Shown piece after piece: positions 24,501 through 33,077 of a stretch of DNA of 64,000 nucleotides (positions are counted from its first letter, which is position 1; each line of letters begins with the position of its first letter). Origin of the DNA: Pseudonocardia endophytica (GTDB taxonomy: Bacteria; Actinomycetota; Actinomycetes; Mycobacteriales; Pseudonocardiaceae); the NCBI RefSeq assembly GCF_004339565.1, contig NZ_SMFZ01000002.1:3286001-3350000 (forward strand). The letters run 5' to 3'. The notes below the pieces were generated by a model. The model was not told the origin of the DNA and did not search any database. It saw only the letters and a list, made by a program, of their open reading frames with translations. Both the position numbers and the translations under genes were made by a program.

Positions 24501-26159
24501 TCAGACCGCCGTCGTCACCGACGGCAGGGCTCTGGCGGGTTGCTGGTCGGCCACGATCCGTTCGATGCCGGCCCGGATCGCCTTCTGCATCTCCACCTGC
24601 TCGGCGGTCGGTGGCCGGGACAGCGCGGGTCCGACGGCGAAGTGCACGAGCACGCCGAACTCGGCGTCGGTCGTGCGCCACGGCCGACGCGGCCAGCTCG
24701 TGATCTCCGGCTCGCCGGGATCGCAGAGGTAGAGCGTCCCGTCGTGCAGGACCATCCCGGTCGGATGGACCAGACGTCCGGGGCGGCACGCCGTCGACAC
24801 CGTCGGCGGTGACGTGCTCAGGTCGACGCGGTGCACGAGGGCGGGGCGGGCCACGTCGCGCAGGAACGGGTTGTCCTTCTCGGCCGCGAGGGGCCTCAGC
24901 CCGACGTCGAGGACCAGCAGCCGTGCGGAGTCCTCCTCGACGACGGCGGTGGGCGCGACGATCGGGTTCCGCTCACCGTCCACTCCGGACAGAAGCCGGG
25001 TCGCCGTCCACGACGGCCGGGACACCCGCACGAGCTCGGCCGGTCCGCCGTCGCCCCCGAGCGCGCCGACGACCAGGGAGCCGTCGCCGAGGGCGAGCAG
25101 GGACACCGCGCCCTCCAGCCCGGCGAGCGTGTGGCGGCCCGGCGGGGTGCCGCCCGCGGGGATCGCCGACGGGTCGATCTCGACGAGTGCGGCGTCGCCG
25201 TCCGGTGCGTCGAGGACGACGAGGTCCCCCTCGGCGAGGGCGACCATCGCCACCGGCCGGACGAGACCGAGCTGGTCCCACCGGGCCACCTCGTCGACCA
25301 CGTCGAGCCGCTCACCGGTCAGCCGGAGCAGGCGCCCCGGCGTCGCGGCCTCCGGGTCGGCGTCCAGCAGGTAGACCGTCGGACCGGCGACGACCGCGAC
25401 CCCGACCGGCGCGTGCGGGGCGGGGACGTCGCCCGGGTCGGGCGGGTCCGACGGGTCCCTGGGCGGCGCCCAGTCGACGGGTCCGAGCCGGCGGGGGAGC
25501 GGCGGGGCGCCCGCGTGCTCGACCCGGCCGGTGCGGTCGACCCGCCACAGCCCGGGAGGCACCTGCGTCGCGCCTGCGGGGCCGCCGAGGTCGGCGAGCA
25601 GCAGGTCGAGCTCCGGGGTGAGGGTGACGCAGGTCGGTTGCACCAGCCCGTCCAGCACCACCCGGGTCGCGCCGGCCGCCCTCTCCAGCAGCGGTCCCGA
25701 CGACAGGAGCGCGTGCACCTCGACGGCGACGTCCGGGCGCGGGCGGGCGAACAGGATCCGGGCACCGTCGTCGATCGCGACGCGGGGCCGTACCGCCGCC
25801 ACGGCGTGCAGGTCGAGGTAGCGGGCCATTCCCTCGCGGCGGCCGCGGTGCGCGTGCACTCCGGCGATCTCGGCCACCGCGCGTCGTCGCTGGTAGTTGT
25901 CGTCCCATGCCGGCGGTACGGCGAAGGACACCCAGCCGGCCAGCCAGTCCAGCAGCTCCGGGTCGGTGGACCACGGGTCGAACAACCGGTCCAGACGGTC
26001 GATCCGCTCGCCGGGCGCCGGGCGGGCGGCGTCGGGAGCGGACGGCCCGGTGAGGGCCTCCCGGAACGCCTGCAGGAGGCCGTCCAGGTCGATGCCGGCC
26101 GCGTCGGCCCTGGCGCGGACGACCGGCGGGAGGAACCGCTCGTACCCGGGCGCGGTCAT
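24501..26159 (-). CDS. Baseplate tail protein (tail protein I/Afp12-like) fused to a propeller-like region
   Basis: A 552-residue protein. Residues 1-130 match the phage tail protein I type (ERIDRLDRLFDPWSTDPELLDWLAGWVSFAVPPAWDDNYQRRRAVAEIAGVHAHRGRREGMARYLDL). Residues about 190-510 are repeated strand-rich units such as GPTVYLLDADPE, EGDLVVLDAPDGDAALVEID, DGSLVVGALGGDGG and DGTLYLCDPGEPE, resembling a beta-propeller (NHL/SMP-like). ATG overlaps the preceding stop as ATGA. The tail part would sit at the baseplate rim; the propeller may present outward for binding. This fusion goes well beyond the usual length of the tail protein I domain. Confidence 0.82.
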   Translation of the reverse strand: MTAPGYERFLPPVVRARADAAGIDLDGLLQAFREALTGPSAPDAARPAPGERIDRLDRLFDPWSTDPELLDWLAGWVSFAVPPAWDDNYQRRRAVAEIAGVHAHRGRREGMARYLDLHAVAAVRPRVAIDDGARILFARPRPDVAVEVHALLSSGPLLERAAGATRVVLDGLVQPTCVTLTPELDLLLADLGGPAGATQVPPGLWRVDRTGRVEHAGAPPLPRRLGPVDWAPPRDPSDPPDPGDVPAPHAPVGVAVVAGPTVYLLDADPEAATPGRLLRLTGERLDVVDEVARWDQLGLVRPVAMVALAEGDLVVLDAPDGDAALVEIDPSAIPAGGTPPGRHTLAGLEGAVSLLALGDGSLVVGALGGDGGPAELVRVSRPSWTATRLLSGVDGERNPIVAPTAVVEEDSARLLVLDVGLRPLAAEKDNPFLRDVARPALVHRVDLSTSPPTVSTACRPGRLVHPTGMVLHDGTLYLCDPGEPEITSWPRRPWRTTDAEFGVLVHFAVGPALSRPPTAEQVEMQKAIRAGIERIVADQQPARALPSVTTAV

Positions 26160-28315
26160 TCCACCGCCTTGTTGACGACGAGCGCCTCGTGCAGGCACAC
26201 CTGCTCGTACTCGGCGACCCGGACGACCGGGCCGAACTCGGTGTCCGGCGTGGGCAGCTCGTCGTTGAACGGGACCGGACGGTGCAGCTTCCGGTCGAAG
26301 GTGACGCCCGTCGGGTGGTACAGCGGGACCTCGGCGCCGAGGACCAGGGAGGCCACGTACCCGATCTCCACCGGCGGGCGCACCGCCGCGTACACGTCGC
26401 TGGCGAACACGGACCGTCCGGCGGGCCATCCGTCGCCGTCCGGTCCACCGTGGACCGGATGCAGGAACTCCCCGGCCCGCCGTTCGATCTCGGCGTAGAC
26501 GGTGTCGGCGCTGTCGACGCGGCGTTCGTCGAGCGCGCGCTGGAACACGCGGGCCGCGATCCGGATGCGGATCGGCAGGTAGCAGGGACCGGTCACGACG
26601 AGGTTGGCGGCCAGGTCGAGGCGGCCGTCCAGCTCGGCCCGCACATCGTGCACGAGGGCGATCGACGGGGTGGGCCGCGGCTCGTCGAGCGACGCGTCCG
26701 GGGTGACGAGCACGTGCACGGTGCCCGGTGCGCGGCTCAGACCGGCGAACGTCCACGGCGTCCCGATCGGGCCGACGACGCCCCCTTCTGCCGTGGCCTC
26801 CGTCTCGCTGAGGGTCCGGGGCGGCAGGCAACGGACCGCGGTCACGCCGGGGACCTGGGCGGTGAGGTACTCGTAGTCGTCGACCGTGACCGCCCGGTTG
26901 CGGTTGCGCAGCAGCTCGGGCGCCCTGGCCTTGGCGTCCTCCACCGGCTCCTCGTCGGTACCGCCCCGCCCGCCGACCGGGTTGGTCACCGCGACGACGC
27001 CCGGGGGTGGCGTCTGCAGGGTGACGACGGTGCCGGGGGCGACGTTCGCGGCGGCCGCCGTCTCCACGTACCGGTAGTGGGCGGTGATCGCCGCGCCGGC
27101 CGGGGGGACCGTCCCGTGATGCTGCTCGAGGCCGGTGGACGGGCCGGTCCCGAGGTCGACGTGGTCGCCGAACCGGACCTCTCCGGTGACCGGGTCGAGG
27201 CGGTACCAGGTTCCGGGCCCGGTCGGGAACTCGTCGCGGCGCGTCCACTCCGTCCCGTCGACCTTCACGACGGTGCCGGGTCCGTGGACCGGCCGGTTGC
27301 GCAGCTCGAACATCTGGAACGGCGTGCCGTCGCTGCGCCCCAGCGTCTCCGGGACGCGCACGGTGAGCGCGCTGGTGGCGGCGACGGTGTCCGTCCCGGC
27401 CAGCCGGATCCGCACCGTCGCCGGCTCGGACGCGCCGGTCGACGGCGGCGCGTGCGCGATCCGGACGCCGATCCAGAACCGTGCGGTGGCCCGGTCCACC
27501 GGGTCGGTGCCGCCGGGTTCGGTGCCGAGCTGCCAGTCGCCGGGCTTCTGCGGCGTCCAGCCGGCGGTGGGGGTGAGCCGGGCGGCGCCCGACCGGCGGA
27601 GGCCGCCGGTCGCGTCGGCCGCGGCGACGAACGCCGGCCAGTCCGCGGGCGCGACGGCGGCCGAGTGCAGCCACGTCACCTGCGGCTGCGCCCCGGCGGG
27701 CAACGGATCGTCCAGCTCGACGTGGACGTCGAACGCGCCGGTCGGTGGCTGCGCGAGGCCGAGGCAGAGGAGGCCGACGGTGCCAGGGGGCACGACGACC
27801 GTCGTGCCCGCCGGAGCCAGCGGGGCCAGCAGCGCGGTGGTCAGGTCGTGCGGGGTGCGGGCGCCGTCGAGGTCGGCGACGAACGCGGCGGCGTCCGGGG
27901 ACCGGCGGGCCAGGGCGAGGTCGGTGTCGGTCTCGAACACGATCTGCGCCTCGGAGCCGCTGGGCCGGGTCGCGGCCCGCGTCCCGGACGCGACGGTGTC
28001 CGCGCCCGTGCCGGGGGAGGGGACGAACCGCAGCAGCGTCCGGGCCGGGGTCGCCGGACGACGGGTGATGCCGAGCAGGTCGAGGAACGCCGCGTAGTTC
28101 TTCTCCGGGACCTGGTTCAGCTTGAACGTCAGGCCTTCCACCAGCCACGCGAACAGCTCGACGAGCGTCATCCCGAGGTCCGACGGCCCGTGGTCGGTCC
28201 ACTGTGGTGCGTACTTCGGGATCAGGGCGCGGACGTCGTCGACGAGCTGGGCCCACGTGCGGTCGTCGAGGTCGGGGACCGGGATGCGACCCCGCCCCGG
28301 CGTCGGTGCGGTCAC
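26156..28315 (-). CDS. Baseplate wedge protein, J-like (Afp11-type)
   Basis: A 719-residue baseplate protein. The start PVPDLDDRTWAQLVDDVRALIPKYAPQWTDHGPSDLGMTLVELFAWLVEGLTFKLNQVPEKNY-like region is the conserved N-terminal block of putative phage baseplate assembly proteins, and the segment AKARAPELLRNRNRAVTVDDYEYLTAQVPGVTAVRCLP is the baseplate J core. It forms the wedges that surround the spike. GTG start at 28313-28315 overlaps the gp25 stop by 4 bases; a longer open frame upstream is a shadow of gp25. Confidence 0.9.
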   Translation of the reverse strand: MTAPTPGRGRIPVPDLDDRTWAQLVDDVRALIPKYAPQWTDHGPSDLGMTLVELFAWLVEGLTFKLNQVPEKNYAAFLDLLGITRRPATPARTLLRFVPSPGTGADTVASGTRAATRPSGSEAQIVFETDTDLALARRSPDAAAFVADLDGARTPHDLTTALLAPLAPAGTTVVVPPGTVGLLCLGLAQPPTGAFDVHVELDDPLPAGAQPQVTWLHSAAVAPADWPAFVAAADATGGLRRSGAARLTPTAGWTPQKPGDWQLGTEPGGTDPVDRATARFWIGVRIAHAPPSTGASEPATVRIRLAGTDTVAATSALTVRVPETLGRSDGTPFQMFELRNRPVHGPGTVVKVDGTEWTRRDEFPTGPGTWYRLDPVTGEVRFGDHVDLGTGPSTGLEQHHGTVPPAGAAITAHYRYVETAAAANVAPGTVVTLQTPPPGVVAVTNPVGGRGGTDEEPVEDAKARAPELLRNRNRAVTVDDYEYLTAQVPGVTAVRCLPPRTLSETEATAEGGVVGPIGTPWTFAGLSRAPGTVHVLVTPDASLDEPRPTPSIALVHDVRAELDGRLDLAANLVVTGPCYLPIRIRIAARVFQRALDERRVDSADTVYAEIERRAGEFLHPVHGGPDGDGWPAGRSVFASDVYAAVRPPVEIGYVASLVLGAEVPLYHPTGVTFDRKLHRPVPFNDELPTPDTEFGPVVRVAEYEQVCLHEALVVNKAVE

Positions 28316-28719
28316 GGATGCTCCAGGGTGAACGGGACGTCGAGGCGTCGCGGGACGGTCTCGCCGGTGATCCGGTAGAGCACGACGACCAGGAGCACGG
28401 CGGGATCGACCTGGTCGGGCGCCGCGTCGACGCGGACGACCTCGATCCGCGGCTCCCACGTCCGCAGCGCCGTCTCGACGTGGTGGCGGGCCAGGTGCGC
28501 CGTGGTCGGGTCGTTCGGCGCGAACGCGAGGCTCCCGAGCTCGCACCCGAACGTCGGGCGCATCACCCGCTCGCCCGGCCGGGTGCCGAGGATCATCCGG
28601 ATCGACTCCTCGATCCGCTCGACGCCCGCGGACTCGGCCAGCGCGCCGGTGGGCCCGAGCCGCAGCGGGAACGCCAGGCCGCGTCCGTGCAGGTCGCCGG
28701 CGATCGGGTCGGTCGTCAT
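28312..28719 (-). CDS. gp25-like baseplate protein (Afp9-type)
   Basis: A 135-residue GPW/gp25 lysozyme-like baseplate protein. The signature is SIRMILGTRPGERVMRPTFGCELGSLAF, followed by VETALRTWEPRIEVVRVDA. It joins the sheath to the baseplate hub. ATG at 28717-28719 shares one base with the preceding stop; a GTG one codon earlier (28720-28722) with a GTGA overlap is equally possible. It is tightly coupled to both neighbours. Confidence 0.9.
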   Translation of the reverse strand: MTTDPIAGDLHGRGLAFPLRLGPTGALAESAGVERIEESIRMILGTRPGERVMRPTFGCELGSLAFAPNDPTTAHLARHHVETALRTWEPRIEVVRVDAAPDQVDPAVLLVVVLYRITGETVPRRLDVPFTLEHP

Positions 28720-29117
28720 CACACGGCCCGCAGGACACTCTGGCCTGCCGTCACCTGCAGCGACAGCGTCGGCTGTCCCTCGGTGACGCCGTCCAGGCCG
28801 GCCAGCAGGACCGGCGCGCCGCCTGCCCGCAGCACGGCCGAGGTGCTGCCGGGGGTCACGGACTGCACGGTCAGGCAGGGGGTCGGCGGCGACACGTCCT
28901 TGCGCGGGCAGCCGTCCACCACGCGCGGCACCACGTCGTCGGTGACCAGGACCGGGTGCGCCGTGGCCGCGGTGCCGGTCACGCCCGGTAGCCGGACCCG
29001 GAGCATCCCGGCGCCGTCCCCGAGCGCGACCCGGCCGGTGACCGGAGCGGCAGGCGGTGGCGCGCCGTGCCCGCACAGCACGGTGCCGGCCGTCGTCAGC
29101 ACGTTCTGCGGATCCAC
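28719..29117 (-). CDS. PAAR-like spike-tip protein (Afp10-type)
   Basis: A 132-residue protein between the spike and gp25 genes, the position of the PAAR-like tip in Afp/PVC-type systems. The N-terminal half has VLTTAGTVLCGHGAPPPAAP, and four cysteine/histidine positions (CGHG, CPRKD, PCLTV) could hold the metal that stabilises the tip. The remainder is strand-rich. The GTG start lies 4 bases after the spike stop. Assignment is from position and composition more than from a clear motif. Confidence 0.72.
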   Translation of the reverse strand: MDPQNVLTTAGTVLCGHGAPPPAAPVTGRVALGDGAGMLRVRLPGVTGTAATAHPVLVTDDVVPRVVDGCPRKDVSPPTPCLTVQSVTPGSTSAVLRAGGAPVLLAGLDGVTEGQPTLSLQVTAGQSVLRAV

Positions 29118-29121
29118 GCCG

Positions 29122-30729
29122 TCACGCCTTCCGGTCGACGTCCATGTGCCCGTCGGCGGCGACGGTGACCGTCACGTTCCGGGCGGTGATGGCGGCGTCC
29201 CCGTCGCCCGCGTCGAGGACGAGTCCGTGCCTCGCCCGGACGGTGACCGTCCCGTCGTGGCTCATGGTCACCGTGCTTCCCCCCTTGTCGCTGATCACGA
29301 CCTGTTCCTTCCCCTCGGTGTCGTCGAGCGTCACGGTGTGTGCCGTCGTGCGGATCCGGCGGACGTCCGCCGTCCCGGACGGTGGTTCGGCCTCCGTCCA
29401 CAGCGACCCGAGCACCACCGGGGTCGCGAGCCGCCCGTCCAGGAACGCGACGAGCACCTGGTCGTTCACCGACGGCAGGAACTCGACCCCGCGGCCGGGG
29501 CCCGCGCCCAGCGCCACGCACGGCACCGGGTCGGTGCGGTCCTCCTCGGAGCGCCCCGGCAGCTCCACCTCCACCCGGTGGCTCTCCGGGTCGACCGCGA
29601 CCACGACGCCGACGACGACGCCGGCGTGCGTCGGCGCCTGCCCCGGCGCGGCCGTGTCCGACGTGGACGACCGCAGCAGCTGCGTCAGGCTCGTGCCCCA
29701 TCGTTGGCTGACCTCGAACGACGTCCGGTAGCCGCCGCCGTCGTAGGTGTGGGTGACCTGGCGCAGCCGGTAGCGTCCGCTGAACCGCTTCCCGACGCCG
29801 CGGATCTCGACCTGGTCCCCGGCCCGCAGCCCCGGATCTCCGACGGTCTCGCCGGATCCCTCGTAGAGTCCCTCCGAGATCTCCTCGAGCAGGGAGCGGG
29901 CGAGCGTCGCGGCGTCCAGCGGTGACGTCACGGCCTCGCCGCGGGCGATCCGCAGGCCGGCCCCGACGAGCGACTCGACGACCGTGTCGCCGAGCTTCTC
30001 GGCCAGCTGTTCCAGACCGAGGTCGGCGGCGGAGGCGACGCCGACGACCGCGCGGCCCAACCCGTCGTCGAAGCCTCGTACGACCTGCGTGCCGGCCTGG
30101 GCCGCCGCGGACAGCCGCGGGGTGAAACCCGCCAGCGTCGCGCCCCACTCCAGCACCCGGGCCTCGGTCTGCGGGCGCGGATGGTGGAAGTGCAGCTCCT
30201 CGCCGCGCACGAACAGGTCGAAGTGGTTGGCGCGGGCACGGCGCTGCAGGAACTCCCAGTCGGTGCCCTCGTGCGGCAGCTTGCGCTCGTGGTCGAACCG
30301 CGACGGGTCCACCACCGGGACCAGCCCGGCCTCGCCCGCGATCCGGGCGGCGATCACCGCGTCGTTCACGCCCTGCCACGGCGGACGGGTCACGGTGTCG
30401 TGGCGCAGCCGCTGGGACAGGTCGTAGGCGGTGACGGTCAGCGTCGCGGCGCCGCCCGCCGGGAACGACGGCGCGATCGACGCGATCCGGCCCCGCATCA
30501 TCTCCTGCAGCGCGGACCCGTATCCCATGCTCAGCTCGAGCCGGTGACCGATGTCGAACAGGGAGCCGTCGACGAAACGGTGGTCGCTGTCGTCGAGCAC
30601 GAGCGTGACCATGTCGGCCAGGTCGGTGTTGTTGTCGTAGCGCACCGACAGCAGGCGGGCCGAGACGTCCGCGGCCAGCAGCGTGCCGGCCACACGTACC
30701 ACCGCCCGCGGGGCGAACCGGTCGGTCAC
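29122..30729 (-). CDS. Spike protein, VgrG/gp5-gp27-like (Afp8-type)
   Basis: A 535-residue spike. Residues 1-360 resemble the hub part (MGYGSALQEMMRGRIASIAPSFP, TAYDLSQRLRHDTVTRPPWQGVNDAVIAARIAGEAGL, HEGTDWEFLQRRARANHFDLFVRGEELHF). The gp5 OB-fold follows at about 365-445 (HAGVVVGVVVAVDPESHRVEVELPG to NDQVLVAFLDGRLATPVVLGSLW), then a beta-helix-like tail (VVISDKGGSTVTMSHDGTVTVRA). It forms the central trimer at the tip of the tube. GTG overlaps the LysM gene stop by 4 bases. Confidence 0.92.
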   Translation of the reverse strand: MTDRFAPRAVVRVAGTLLAADVSARLLSVRYDNNTDLADMVTLVLDDSDHRFVDGSLFDIGHRLELSMGYGSALQEMMRGRIASIAPSFPAGGAATLTVTAYDLSQRLRHDTVTRPPWQGVNDAVIAARIAGEAGLVPVVDPSRFDHERKLPHEGTDWEFLQRRARANHFDLFVRGEELHFHHPRPQTEARVLEWGATLAGFTPRLSAAAQAGTQVVRGFDDGLGRAVVGVASAADLGLEQLAEKLGDTVVESLVGAGLRIARGEAVTSPLDAATLARSLLEEISEGLYEGSGETVGDPGLRAGDQVEIRGVGKRFSGRYRLRQVTHTYDGGGYRTSFEVSQRWGTSLTQLLRSSTSDTAAPGQAPTHAGVVVGVVVAVDPESHRVEVELPGRSEEDRTDPVPCVALGAGPGRGVEFLPSVNDQVLVAFLDGRLATPVVLGSLWTEAEPPSGTADVRRIRTTAHTVTLDDTEGKEQVVISDKGGSTVTMSHDGTVTVRARHGLVLDAGDGDAAITARNVTVTVAADGHMDVDRKA

Positions 30730-31355
30730 CGGGTCACCCCCGGGATCCGCAGCGTGGTGCCGGACGGCAGCGCGATCGGGTCGACGATGCCGTTCTCGGT
30801 GGCCAGCTCGCGCCACCGCGCCGGGTCCCCGAGGTAGGTGGCGGCGAGACCGGCGAGCGTGTCCCCGCCGGCCAGCGTGTGCACCGCGGGCGGTCCGACG
30901 AACAGTCCCTGCTCGACCGTCACCTCGGCCGTCGCGTACTCCTGCAGGCGGACCGACAGGGCCGCGCGGACCGGGGTGCCGTCCTCGGCGAACATCGTGT
31001 ACCGCTGGTCGGCCTGCACGAGCACGCAGCGGAAGCTCATCGAGCCCATCACGAACAGCAGCACCGGCGGCGCGTGCGTCGACGGCCGCTGCGCGAGCAG
31101 GTCGAGGATCCGCCGGACGGGTCCGCGCACGTCGCGGTCGGTGCCGCCGCGCTCGTAGGTGTCGAAGAACAGCTCCATCGACAACGTCCGGGAGCGGCCG
31201 CGCACGTACTGCACCGGCGGCGTCGCGCGACCGGGGATCGGGATCTCGGCGATCTCGTTGCCCTGCTCCAGGCGGTACTCCTCCGGGTTGTACATCACCG
31301 GGACGTGCTCACCGGAGCCGGTGTCGATCAACACCGCCTTCGCGAGTGCGGCCAT
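30726..31355 (-). CDS. LysM-domain baseplate protein (Afp7-type)
   Basis: A 209-residue protein of the contractile-tail LysM family. Residues 1-150 are the conserved phage-type region (VPVMYNPEEYRLEQGNEIAEIPIPGRATPPVQYVRGRSRTLSMELFFDTYE). The LysM domain is at the C-terminus (VHTLAGGDTLAGLAATYLGDPARWRELATENGIVDP). It is thought to connect tube and spike and may touch peptidoglycan. ATG at 31353-31355 follows the DUF4157-like gene by one base. Its place before the spike gene agrees with Afp/PVC-type clusters. Confidence 0.9.
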   Translation of the reverse strand: MAALAKAVLIDTGSGEHVPVMYNPEEYRLEQGNEIAEIPIPGRATPPVQYVRGRSRTLSMELFFDTYERGGTDRDVRGPVRRILDLLAQRPSTHAPPVLLFVMGSMSFRCVLVQADQRYTMFAEDGTPVRAALSVRLQEYATAEVTVEQGLFVGPPAVHTLAGGDTLAGLAATYLGDPARWRELATENGIVDPIALPSGTTLRIPGVTR

Positions 31356-31356
31356 G

Positions 31357-32115
31357 TCACCCGCCCCGCTCGATCTCGACGCGCAGGCGTCGCAGCAGCT
31401 CGCGGTACGCGGCGTCGGACAGGGCGGCACCGGCGGCGGCCACCGGGGGCGGCGGCGGTGCGACGGTGTCCCGGTCGGTCGCGGCGGCCATCGGGTGGGC
31501 CTGCGGGGCTCCGACGTCGGGGACGGACGGTGCCGGCGCGGCCGGAGCGGGCGGCGGCGGCGCGACGGGCATCCGCTGCACCGCCTCCCGCTCGACGGTG
31601 CGGGCCCACCGTTCCTCGTCCGCGCGCCCCGCCGCCGTCGAACGCCGCCAGGCAGCGCCGGGACGTCCGGCGGCCTCGACGTGCGCGGCCTCGTGCGCGA
31701 CGAGGCCCAGCCCGGCGGGCTCGTCCGGGCGGAACGCGCCGTCGCGGAACGAGGTGCGATCCCCGGAGGTGACCGCGTCCGCGCCGGGTACCGCGTCCGG
31801 AGCGGCCGTCCGCACCCGCATCGCGTTCCCGGCCGCGCGCAGCCCCGGGGGCAGCCGGTCGGTGACGGTCGCGCCGAGCGGGTTCCACTCCGGCTCCGGA
31901 TCGCCGGGCAGCGCGGGCAGGCCCGCCTGCTGCTCGACGCGGCGGAACCGGTCGGCGGGCTCGGGGCGCTCCGCCGCGCGGGCCAGCACCGGCGCCGCAC
32001 CCGCCGTCCACACCGGACGGTGGGTGCGCCGGTCGACCAGCTCGCGGGCGCTCGCCGCGAGCCGGGTGCCGAGCGTGTCGACGTCCGGCGCGGCGTCCGG
32101 CTCGGGTGCCGTCAC
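31357..32115 (-). CDS. DUF4157-like protein with HExxH motif (eCIScore type)
   Basis: A 252-residue protein with a zinc-peptidase-like motif HEAAH at residues 141-145 (DNA 31681-31695) inside GDRTSFRDGAFRPDEPAGLGLVAHEAAHV, the pattern of the DUF4157/eCIScore domain that marks injection-system cargo and accessory proteins. Residues 175-230 are Pro/Ala-rich, and the C-terminus ends in a basic helix AAYRELLRRLRVE. The GTG start at 32113-32115 overlaps the stop of the small DUF6760-like frame. Either it is a structural part of the baseplate with a retained fold, or it is a metalloprotease that travels with the particle. Whether it is active cannot be told. Confidence 0.78.
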   Translation of the reverse strand: MTAPEPDAAPDVDTLGTRLAASARELVDRRTHRPVWTAGAAPVLARAAERPEPADRFRRVEQQAGLPALPGDPEPEWNPLGATVTDRLPPGLRAAGNAMRVRTAAPDAVPGADAVTSGDRTSFRDGAFRPDEPAGLGLVAHEAAHVEAAGRPGAAWRRSTAAGRADEERWARTVEREAVQRMPVAPPPPAPAAPAPSVPDVGAPQAHPMAAATDRDTVAPPPPPVAAAGAALSDAAYRELLRRLRVEIERGG

Positions 32116-32258
32116 GACCGGCCCTCGCTGTCCAGCACGGCGGCGAGCCAGTCGCCGCGGTCACGGTGGTCCATCTCCATCAGTTCGCGGTGGGTCCAGT
32201 GGACACGGCGTCCGAGCTCGGCGACCTCCCGGTAGACCCGGTCGCGGGGGTAGCCGAC
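32112..32258 (-). CDS. Small DUF6760-like protein without a normal start codon
   Basis: A 48-residue frame beginning VGYPRDRVYREVAELGRR and ending DWLAAVLDSEGRS. It resembles the tiny DUF6760 proteins found in injection-system operons (possibly the Afp6/Pvc6 position). It overlaps the 3' end of the preceding gene in the -1 frame, and its stop overlaps the GTG of the DUF4157-like gene. No ATG, GTG or TTG is in frame near the conserved beginning; the codon there is GTC (32256-32258), preceded by ATC. It may be made by -1 frameshifting at a run of five Gs (32263-32267) or by a non-standard start. It is too short for ordinary gene callers. Confidence 0.6.
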   Translation of the reverse strand, partial: VGYPRDRVYREVAELGRRVHWTHRELMEMDHRDRGDWLAAVLDSEGRS

Positions 32259-32629
32259 GATTCCCCCGGCGGCGGCACCTCGGCGACGACCTCCGAGCGG
32301 CAGGACGGGCAGGTCGCGGTGACGGTGCGCGGGGTCAGCGCGTTGATCCGGTTGTAGAGCTCCTGCAGGTGGCTCAGGTCGGCGCTGAACAGGCCCTCGA
32401 TCACACCGGGGTTGACCGCGGGGAGCGTGCCGAGCCGCAGCACCACCCGGGACAGCAGGATCACGATCAGGTAGGCGGGCAGGGCCTGCACCCGCGGGTC
32501 GCGCATCGGGAGGATCTCGTCGGCCGCGGTCGCCAGGCGCATCGTGCCCCGGCGGTGCAGCGTGCCGTCGGCGTCGACGTAGCCGAGCGGCAGCGTGAAC
32601 TCGTGCTCGACGACGAGCATCCCGCTCAT
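32180..32629 (-). CDS. Tail-assembly-chaperone-like protein following the tube gene
   Basis: A 149-residue protein conserved in actinobacterial injection-system operons right after the tube gene. It starts VVEHEFTLPLGYVDADGTLHRRGTMRLATAADEILPMRDPRVQALPAYLIVILLSRVVLRLG and carries a CPSC pair at about residues 108-111. Its position after the tube equals that of lambda gpG-type chaperones. The last 27 residues (after Gly122) are Ser/Thr/Pro-rich and are simply the out-of-frame reading of the next small gene, so they may not be conserved. ATG overlaps the tube stop as ATGA. The exact function is unproven. Confidence 0.75.
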   Translation of the reverse strand: MSGMLVVEHEFTLPLGYVDADGTLHRRGTMRLATAADEILPMRDPRVQALPAYLIVILLSRVVLRLGTLPAVNPGVIEGLFSADLSHLQELYNRINALTPRTVTATCPSCRSEVVAEVPPPGESSATPATGSTGRSPSSDAVSTGPTAN

Positions 32630-33066
32630 GCCCGCGTGATGCCCTCGTGCGCGAGCACGAGGGTCTCGACGGCGATCTCGTTGCCGGTCGCGTTGAACGC
32701 GGGGCCGTCCCACTTGGTCGGCCACGCCGCGACGAAGTTCCACCGCGCGACCTCGTGGTGGTTGGACAGGTCGAACACGACGACCGAGCCGTTGCGGCGG
32801 GTGAACGCCCCCTGCGTCACCTCGCGGCGCCACTGCCACAGCTCGTCGGATGCCGTCAGACCCCACTTGAGCGTGATGTCCGAGTACGTCGTCTTGCCCG
32901 GCAGCTTGCGCACCGTCGTGTTGTCGCCGCCCTCGCGCGTCTCGATCACCTCGGTGGTCGACGACAGCCCGCTGCACTCGCGGAAGCTCGCCTGCGCGAT
33001 GCCGTCGAGCTCCACCAGGAAGTTGAACGCGAGGTACGGGTCGATGCGCTCCCCGGTCTGTGCCAT
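32626..33066 (-). CDS. Contractile tail tube protein
   Basis: A 146-residue inner-tube protein of the phage T4 gp19/Afp1 family. The pattern AFNFLVELDGIAQASFRECSGL, then EGGDNTTVRKLPGKTTYSDITLKWGLT and WNFVAAWPTKWDGPAFNATGNEIAVETLVLAHEGI is the complete domain. Rings of this protein stack to form the tube inside the sheath. It lies 11 bases after the sheath gene. It is the only tube gene seen in the operon; related systems usually have two or more. Confidence 0.93.
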   Translation of the reverse strand: MAQTGERIDPYLAFNFLVELDGIAQASFRECSGLSSTTEVIETREGGDNTTVRKLPGKTTYSDITLKWGLTASDELWQWRREVTQGAFTRRNGSVVVFDLSNHHEVARWNFVAAWPTKWDGPAFNATGNEIAVETLVLAHEGITRA

Positions 33067-33077
33067 GCGACGCGCTC

